Shown here in pieces: positions 58,292 to 64,000 of a stretch of DNA of 64,000 nucleotides. The translations under genes were made by a program, and so were the position numbers. Origin of the DNA: Methylophaga pinxianii (GTDB taxonomy: Bacteria; Pseudomonadota; Gammaproteobacteria; Nitrosococcales; Methylophagaceae). The DNA is taken from NCBI RefSeq assembly GCF_020447225.1, contig NZ_JAJAEO010000184.1:1-64000 (forward strand), given 5' to 3'. How positions within the stretch are numbered: the stretch's first letter is position 1; each line of letters opens with the position of its first letter. The notes under the pieces were generated by a model. It saw only the letters and a list, made by a program, of their open reading frames with translations. It was not told the DNA's origin and ran no database searches.

Positions 58292-61200
58292 TCAAGCAGA
58301 TGCTTGTATTACTTGTCGTAACTTTGTTGAAAGCTCTAAACGGGAATACGGTTTGCTCAACAGATCGATACCTAGATCTAATCGCCCGTGATGCACAATA
58401 ACATCCTCAGTGTAGCCAGAGGTAAAGAGCACTTTTATCAACGGATAGATTGCCCGCGCCTGTTCGGCGAGTTCCCGTCCGTTCATACCGCCAGGCATGA
58501 TAATATCCGTTAGCAGCAGGTCAATATCATTATGTGTTGTTAAGATTTTAAGCGCCTCGGGACCAGAAGTGGCAGCCGTCACACGATAACCTAGCAACTG
58601 TAATTGTCTTTCAAGGTTTTTTAACACCAGATGGTCATCCTCGACAATAAGAATATGCTCGGTGCCACCTTCCAACTTCTGTTCAGCTATCGTTTGAGTA
58701 TTCACTTGCTGTTCACTTTGCATTCTGGGGAAGTAAAGCTTTACCGTGGTGCCTTCATTCAGTTCGGAATTTATCTTGATATGTCCGCTCGATTGCTTGG
58801 TAAACCCAAACACCATGCTTAAACCAAGTCCACTCCCCTTCCCCATCACTTTAGTAGTAAAAAAAGGTTCAAATGCTCTGCGCAACGTATCAGATGTCAT
58901 ACCTGTACCTGTATCTGAAACGCAAATCATCACGTATTCCCCTGGTACTACGTCAAAGTTTCGAGCAGCATACTCACTGTCCAATACTGCATTGGCAGTC
59001 TGAATAGTCAATTTGCCGCCGGTGGGCATGGCATCGCGTGCATTGACTGTCAGGTTCAGCACCGCAGTATCAAGTTCGCTGGCATCTATGTCAGTAATGC
59101 CTAAATCTGGATCGAGAACTAATTCAAGTTCAATATTTTCTGGCAAAGTGCGGCGAAGTAGTGGCTGCATTGCCTCTACCAAGCGATTAATATTTGTTGC
59201 TTTTGGGTCAAGCGGCCTGCGGCACGCAAATGCAAGTAGTCGACTGGTCAGCTCGGCTCCACGTTTTGCAGCAGATAGCGACATTTCCGCCATGGCTCTC
59301 AAGGTAGTGTCAGTTGTCAGATCTGTCATCATTTCTGCGTTACCCATGATAATCGTTAATAAGTTATTGAAATCATGGGCAACCCCGCCTGTCAGGTGAC
59401 CTACCGCTTCCAGCTTTTGAGATTCACGCAACCGCTGCTCCATATCCATACGCTCGGTAATATCTTGCATACTACCTACCATGCGGACGACTTTCCCATC
59501 GTCATCCCTGGTAACAAAACCCCGATCAATCACATTGGCATATTGACCGTTGTATTTTAAGAAACGATATTCGTCGCTCCATAACACTTCATCACCATCA
59601 ATGACTTTATACAACTCACGTAGCACACGGTCCTGCTCATCAGGATGAATACGTTTTATCCAAGACTCTGGTCCGGGTTCAAGTTCTGAAAATTTGTACC
59701 CAAAAACAACTGTCATCGCATCGTTCCACCAAAGGCTATTGGTAGAAAGATTCCAGTCCCAAATCACATCGTTAGTCGCCCGCGATATTAGCTCAAAACG
59801 TTCACGAGCTTGACGAAGTTCAACTTCCTTCAGTTTCCGCTGAGTAATATCACGCTGAACAGCTACAAAGTGAGTGCAATTTCTCTCAACATCGAACAAA
59901 GGGGTGATGTCCAGTTCCAGCCAATAAGATTGACCCGTTTTGCTATAGTTGAGGACTTCACAACGAATTGGCTTTTTATTTTGCAAAGCTCCTCTGATTC
60001 GGCTCAATTGCTGCCGGTCTGTTTCCGGCCCTTGCAAAATACGTGGTGTACGGCCAATTGCTTCGCTTTTGGTATAACCAGTTAACCGCTCAAAGGCATC
60101 GTTTACATAGACGATCCGTGGTCCATTGGGAGCTTCTAATGCATCTGCTTCGGTAATCACAACTACATCGTTTTGTCTTGACAAAGCCGCGTCAACAAGA
60201 CGTAGCTCTTCTTGACGTTGCCGTTCACTCGTCACGTCACGAAAATACACGGCCAGACCATCCGGGATTGGATAGGCGCTGACATCAAACCATTTAGCCA
60301 ATGGTGGGTAAAACGCCTGAAATCGGCTGGTCTTACGGCTTTCAATCGCCAATTGATATTGAGATTCAAAGTCGCTGCCGATCGCATCGGGAAACTCTTT
60401 CCAGAGGTTTTTTCCAAGCAATTGCTCCGGTGACCGTTCCAGCAAATTACCCGCCTGCTGGTTCACATAGGTAATAATCCATTTTTCATCAACAGCCCAA
60501 AATCCATCACTGATACTTTCCAGTACATCGCGGCGCTGACGTTCAGCGCTTTCAGCCCTGTCTTGTGCCTCACGCAACACCGAAATATCCTGAAAAGCGC
60601 CCTGTATGGCCTTGGTATTTCCTTTTTCATCCAGTTCTGCAATGCCGATTACCCGAACCCATGGCCGATGGCCATCTGATAGTTTGAGCTGACAAACAAA
60701 ATCGAAATCTTTACCCTCACGAACACAGCGCTCAAAAGCGTCCTGGACCAGCTTACGATACTCTGGGGCATAGTACTGAATCGCTTCGGCGACAGTGGAA
60801 GGTGAATAACCAGAGGGTTTGCCATGAATAGCAGAGGTTTCTGACGTCCAGATAATGGTTTCTGAATCGAGTTGGATACGCCATCCACCCAATTTTGCTT
60901 TCTCACCAGCCAAATGCAAAAGTTGCTCAGCATGAGACAATTTTTCCCGAGTTCTGATAAAGGAAGTAATGTCCAGCACATAACCAAGAACTATTTCGCC
61001 GTCTTCCGATTCATGTCGTTGCCCCGCCCCCTTGATATATCTCACTCTGCCATCACTTGTTATTACACGATGCTCAAGCGTGAATTGGGGTGTCTGTTGC
61101 TCCTTAAAAGCCTTATAAACCGCGCGTACTGTTTCCTTATCATCAGGGTGAACCAAGGACAAGTAGCCATCAAAATCCGGGGCTGGATTACTGGTCGGCA

Positions 61201-61831
61201 CATCGAAAATTTCGAATACCTGTCTCGACCAGTTCATCGTTCCCTTACCCAGATGAAACTCCCAGGTTCCCAGATTCAACATACGCTCGGCCGTCAGCAA
61301 ACGAGCCTCATGTTCCTGTAATTTGGCTAAAGTCTGTCTGAGCTCTCTGGCATGCAGAATGATTTTCTGTACTGTCGGATCATTACCGCTAATCGCCTCA
61401 GTAGGTTTTAATTCATTACTCTCCTGAACAAGTGCTGTAACATCTTCCACAGAATGCATAATGAACTCAATTTCCCCAGCATCATTCAGAACCGGGCTAT
61501 TCACCGCACTCCAGAAGCGTTCTTCAAAACTGCCATCAGGCAGAGAAATGGGATAGCGTTGTACAGCCATAACATCCGAAGTTTTTAACGACTTGACCCG
61601 TTGCAGAGAGGCAGATAACCTCATTACCCCGTCTGCATGCTCTTCTTTGGGATTGTCAGGAAAAACATTAAAAAGCATTTTGCCCACAATGTCTTTTTCA
61701 CATGTCATGGTTGCTTCCAGATAATCATTCGTGACAGCGATAATTTCAAAATTGTCTGGCAGTATGACCAGAACTTTTCCTGGTAAGGATTTAAACAAAC
61801 GTTTGTAATGATGATCAGCTAACTCATTCAT
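58292..61831 (-). CDS. Hybrid sensor histidine kinase with six PAS domains and a receiver
   Basis: A 1179-residue cytoplasmic kinase without membrane segments. Six PAS/PAC domains lie at about 8-135, 180-295, 300-425, 432-540, 545-668 and 675-800. The fifth, with GRTPRILQGPETD at 593-605, is LOV-like but has no photoactive cysteine. HisKA follows with H819 in VAHDFNN, then HATPase_c (DTGTGM, GKGSGLGLSM), and a receiver (about 1060-1175) with phospho-acceptor D1109 (LLTDIIMPGG). The upstream REC-EAL gene is three bases away, so they form an operon. The signal is unknown; several PAS domains suggest redox, light or small ligands. Confidence 0.93.
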   Translation of the reverse strand: MNELADHHYKRLFKSLPGKVLVILPDNFEIIAVTNDYLEATMTCEKDIVGKMLFNVFPDNPKEEHADGVMRLSASLQRVKSLKTSDVMAVQRYPISLPDGSFEERFWSAVNSPVLNDAGEIEFIMHSVEDVTALVQESNELKPTEAISGNDPTVQKIILHARELRQTLAKLQEHEARLLTAERMLNLGTWEFHLGKGTMNWSRQVFEIFDVPTSNPAPDFDGYLSLVHPDDKETVRAVYKAFKEQQTPQFTLEHRVITSDGRVRYIKGAGQRHESEDGEIVLGYVLDITSFIRTREKLSHAEQLLHLAGEKAKLGGWRIQLDSETIIWTSETSAIHGKPSGYSPSTVAEAIQYYAPEYRKLVQDAFERCVREGKDFDFVCQLKLSDGHRPWVRVIGIAELDEKGNTKAIQGAFQDISVLREAQDRAESAERQRRDVLESISDGFWAVDEKWIITYVNQQAGNLLERSPEQLLGKNLWKEFPDAIGSDFESQYQLAIESRKTSRFQAFYPPLAKWFDVSAYPIPDGLAVYFRDVTSERQRQEELRLVDAALSRQNDVVVITEADALEAPNGPRIVYVNDAFERLTGYTKSEAIGRTPRILQGPETDRQQLSRIRGALQNKKPIRCEVLNYSKTGQSYWLELDITPLFDVERNCTHFVAVQRDITQRKLKEVELRQARERFELISRATNDVIWDWNLSTNSLWWNDAMTVVFGYKFSELEPGPESWIKRIHPDEQDRVLRELYKVIDGDEVLWSDEYRFLKYNGQYANVIDRGFVTRDDDGKVVRMVGSMQDITERMDMEQRLRESQKLEAVGHLTGGVAHDFNNLLTIIMGNAEMMTDLTTDTTLRAMAEMSLSAAKRGAELTSRLLAFACRRPLDPKATNINRLVEAMQPLLRRTLPENIELELVLDPDLGITDIDASELDTAVLNLTVNARDAMPTGGKLTIQTANAVLDSEYAARNFDVVPGEYVMICVSDTGTGMTSDTLRRAFEPFFTTKVMGKGSGLGLSMVFGFTKQSSGHIKINSELNEGTTVKLYFPRMQSEQQVNTQTIAEQKLEGGTEHILIVEDDHLVLKNLERQLQLLGYRVTAATSGPEALKILTTHNDIDLLLTDIIMPGGMNGRELAEQARAIYPLIKVLFTSGYTEDVIVHHGRLDLGIDLLSKPYSRLELSTKLRQVIQASA

Positions 61832-61834
61832 ACA

Positions 61835-63043
61835 TCATTCCTTCTTGCCCCCTTTCCAATTAAGGGCAGTTATTTTGTCCATGGGTCTCGCAATAAAATA
61901 TCCCTGTGCCTCATCACAGCCGATGTCACACAAAAAATTCAGCGCCCATTCATTTTCTACCCCTTCAGCCACTACGTTTAGGCCCATGGATTTACCCAAG
62001 CTAACAACCGCAGCAACGATTTTGCGTGACTCGTCAGAAGTGGTTAAAGTTTTAGTAAACATCTGATCAATTTTTAATTCTGAAAAGGGTAAACGTGCCA
62101 ATTGGACAAGGGAGGAGTAGCCAACACCAAAATCATCAATGGAGAGGTGAAATCCACGAATACGAAACTGTGTCAGATGCTCCAGCAGCTTCAGTGGGCT
62201 ATCCATACTCGCCGTTTCAGTCACTTCCAAAATAATTTGTGATGGTGAGACGTTGTACTCTCGACATTTATCTAATAGCCAATTTGGAAACGTTTCATCG
62301 TTAAGATTGACTGGCGATAAATTCAATGCGAATTTAAGTTTGGTGTCTGTTTGAGCAAAATCTGTAAGGTTTGCGAGAGCATATTCATAAATTTGTCGAG
62401 TCAACTGATGAATCAGCCCTGATCGTTCTGCAATTTCAATAAAGTCTACCGGGGTTATCATCACGCCACTCTGATGTGGCCATCGCGCAAGACATTCGAA
62501 CCCCATCAGCTCACTATTAAGACAGGAAATTTTAGGTTGAAAATGTGCAATAAAGGCTTTCTTTCGCAGAGCGTTTGCAAGCTCATCACCGGAAATCGAC
62601 AATCCTGAATGTAAAAACGACGATTCTTGATGAGGCAATATCCTGCTGGATGTATCGATTGTTAATAAATCCAGTAATGAGTCGCGAGAAAATGGCTTTG
62701 ATAACGTCCCAAGTAGTGTCAGCCCATTCTCAGCTGCGGCACGAGAGGCAGAATCAAGTATGCGGCCACCTAGCCCCGAGATAATAATTACTGCTGCCTT
62801 ACAGTCCAATTCTACGAGCCGATGTATGACATCAATTCCATCGAGCTTCGCAAGTTGCAAATCTACAGCTACATGCGTTGGCGACCAGACGAACAATTGT
62901 TCAATGAAGACCTCTATACTATCTGTATGTTCAGTCTGATAGCCAGCTATTTCTGCCATCATACAGATAGTTGCTGCTACATCATTTTCATCATCAAGCA
63001 CCAGCAAGCGTCTATTGTTTTTCTGTTGTTTAATCATTGCCAT
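61835..63043 (-). CDS. REC-EAL cyclic-di-GMP phosphodiesterase response regulator
   Basis: A 402-residue protein. The receiver (residues about 12-130) has DDE at 17-19 and D61 as phospho-acceptor. The EAL domain (about 160-398) has the first motif as ECL (GFECLARW) and keeps the other catalytic residues: LNLSPVNL, EVTETA, DDFGVGYSSL, the lysine in LKIDQMF, AEGVE and DEAQGY. It is therefore probably an active c-di-GMP phosphodiesterase controlled by phosphorylation. It is encoded directly before the hybrid kinase. The region upstream is divergent from the next response regulator. Confidence 0.93.
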   Translation of the reverse strand: MAMIKQQKNNRRLLVLDDENDVAATICMMAEIAGYQTEHTDSIEVFIEQLFVWSPTHVAVDLQLAKLDGIDVIHRLVELDCKAAVIIISGLGGRILDSASRAAAENGLTLLGTLSKPFSRDSLLDLLTIDTSSRILPHQESSFLHSGLSISGDELANALRKKAFIAHFQPKISCLNSELMGFECLARWPHQSGVMITPVDFIEIAERSGLIHQLTRQIYEYALANLTDFAQTDTKLKFALNLSPVNLNDETFPNWLLDKCREYNVSPSQIILEVTETASMDSPLKLLEHLTQFRIRGFHLSIDDFGVGYSSLVQLARLPFSELKIDQMFTKTLTTSDESRKIVAAVVSLGKSMGLNVVAEGVENEWALNFLCDIGCDEAQGYFIARPMDKITALNWKGGKKE

Positions 63044-63372
63044 TCCGACGTGTAAATCGTGAAGAAGAATCTGACTTTAGGAAGCGAGATAGGACGTTCG
63101 AAACTTTTCAAAAGTAGCGCTTGAATGACTCAACCATGACAGGGCAACGTTCAGCCTGGTTAAACTTTAGCTGAGTGATTCAGTTTTATTAAAAACACGA
63201 ACTCATCAAAGTAATTAAGTGATAAATTAGTAAACTGATCGGCCATACAGACAAGAATAACTCCTGAAACCTGAATGTTTTGACATAAGTCCTTTTATGT
63301 CAGGTTTTGTAAGATATGGTCATGCTTCGCACTTAAAAACTCCCATAAACTCAGACTATTTTCATACTATTA
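63044..63372. other. Divergent intergenic region with a hairpin-forming repeat
   Basis: 329 bp between the REC-EAL gene and the divergent response regulator. It must hold both promoters, though I found no good -35/-10 pair. It contains TGACATAA-GTCCTT-TTATGTCA at 63281-63302, an 8-bp inverted repeat about 70 bp before the plus-strand gene, a possible regulator site. Confidence 0.55.
63281..63302. repeat. Inverted repeat upstream of the response regulator
   Basis: TGACATAA (63281-63288) and its exact complement TTATGTCA (63295-63302) are separated by GTCCTT. The 22-bp size suits a dimeric regulator such as the response regulator encoded next to it. Not followed by a T run, so not a terminator. 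Confidence 0.55.
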
Positions 63373-64000
63373 ATGAACATACTTGTTTTAGACGATGACA
63401 TCGATGTAAGGAGAATGATCGGCCTGGTCATTCTTCAGATGAACTTTAATGTTTTGCAGGCTGGAGATATACATGGTGCAAAAAAACAACTTGATAATGT
63501 TGATATTGCCATCATTGATATTAACCTGCCGGATGGAAACGGCTATGAATTTGCAAAGTTTGCAAAAGCACATCGACCTGAAATAGGCATCATTATGTTA
63601 ACAGTACGAAATGCAGTTGATGATGTGGTTCGCGGTTATAATGATGGCGCTGACATCTATCTGGCTAAACCCTTTAGCACTGCAGAGCTCACAGCAATAC
63701 TCTTTTCACTTTCCCGTCGTAACCAACACTTCATGTCAAAAACGGGACAAATTAACTGGCAGCTAAATGTTTTTGGACGCATTTTACTTGCTCCAAATGG
63801 ACAATGCGCAGAGCTTACAGAACGAGAAACAATTTTCTTTGAGCTTATCGCCAAAAGCCCCCGTAATCTTCTATCCAAACAACAGTTTGTAGAAGCTATA
63901 GGTCATAATTGGCTGGAGTTTGATAACCGGCGTATTGATACTTTTATAAGCAGATTACGCAAAAGAATTCTGGCACAAACCAATTTAGAGCTGAAACTTA
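63373..64000 (+). CDS. OmpR-type response regulator, cut by window end
   Basis: An open reading frame from the ATG at 63373 that runs past the right edge (209 codons seen). The receiver has DDD at 8-10, phospho-acceptor D49 (IIDINLPDGNG) and the lysine in YLAKPF. The second part (about 135-205; ELTERETIFFELIAKSPRNLLSKQQFVEAIG and RRIDTFISRLRKRI) is a winged-helix DNA-binding domain that lacks its last strands because of the window end. It is divergent from the REC-EAL/kinase operon and could be the output of that kinase. Confidence 0.88.
   Translation, partial: MNILVLDDDIDVRRMIGLVILQMNFNVLQAGDIHGAKKQLDNVDIAIIDINLPDGNGYEFAKFAKAHRPEIGIIMLTVRNAVDDVVRGYNDGADIYLAKPFSTAELTAILFSLSRRNQHFMSKTGQINWQLNVFGRILLAPNGQCAELTERETIFFELIAKSPRNLLSKQQFVEAIGHNWLEFDNRRIDTFISRLRKRILAQTNLELKL

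Noticed and set aside
58279..58306. CAAGCAT/ATGCTTG repeat at the end of the hybrid kinase gene as a terminator
   Set aside because: The stem is only 7 bp with a 14-base loop, it lies partly in the coding region and no U-run follows.

Overview
The window is a chromosomal stretch of a Gram-negative gammaproteobacterium of moderate GC content. The evidence is a set of genes typical of that class: rapA, rlmKL, hrpA, zipA-ligA, darP, tamA-tamB, dksA, hslR, opgGH and yccA. Overall protein resemblance points to the Thiotrichales/Piscirickettsiaceae side, perhaps a Methylophaga-like marine bacterium. No methylotrophy gene lies in the window, so the genus is a guess. I saw no insertion sequence, prophage or CRISPR array.

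Layout. 1-4557: the start of an RND efflux permease, its periplasmic adaptor, and rapA. 4673-10161: yigZ, then a long minus-strand run (SAM methyltransferase, DUF445 membrane protein, a 94-residue unknown, apeB, a DUF4388-like protein, an HGG-motif protein, ycgN) facing a divergent DUF6231-like gene. 10163-13139: a PHO-box promoter driving ppk1 and a ParA-type ATPase. 13131-18000: rlmKL, yhbY, a nitroreductase, an exported pentapeptide-repeat protein and a DUF481 outer-membrane protein. 17985-24916: hrpA, a cytochrome c, and a PepSY/PhoP-like/PhoQ-like set. 24913-29648: the minus-strand operon zipA-ligA-trpD2-yjbQ-darP. 29708-32145: queF, an FGGY sugar kinase and cysZ. 32142-35505: an iron module (PKHD hydroxylase, Fiu-type TonB receptor with a Fur-like box, Bfd). 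35707-39431: opgGH. 39486-42662: methyltransferase, aminotransferase, CbbY-like phosphatase, dksA and a strong terminator. 42661-48476: tamB and tamA. 48610-54233: AraC regulator, acetaldehyde dehydrogenase, acs, hslR and a single-domain MazG. 54256-56830: GNAT, moaA, a DUF2892 protein and yccA. 56985-57075: tRNA-Ser(UGA). 57108-64000: a gene-poor stretch, then a sensory cluster (hybrid kinase with six PAS domains, REC-EAL protein, divergent OmpR-type regulator cut by the window end).

How genes work together. The ALDH/Acs pair would oxidise acetaldehyde to acetate and then form acetyl-CoA. The Fiu-like receptor, PKHD hydroxylase and Bfd form an iron-starvation set. TamA/TamB act in envelope biogenesis and OpgG/OpgH make periplasmic glucans. 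The terminal kinase, response regulators and EAL protein suggest a c-di-GMP-linked sensory circuit.

The best leads for something new are the PHO-controlled ppk1-parA pair, the ycgN/HGG/DUF4388-like cluster, and the sensory cluster, whose kinase has a cysteine-less LOV-like PAS domain. Gene packing is extreme: three convergent pairs share a TTAA for both stop codons, and one divergent pair shares CATG for both start codons.
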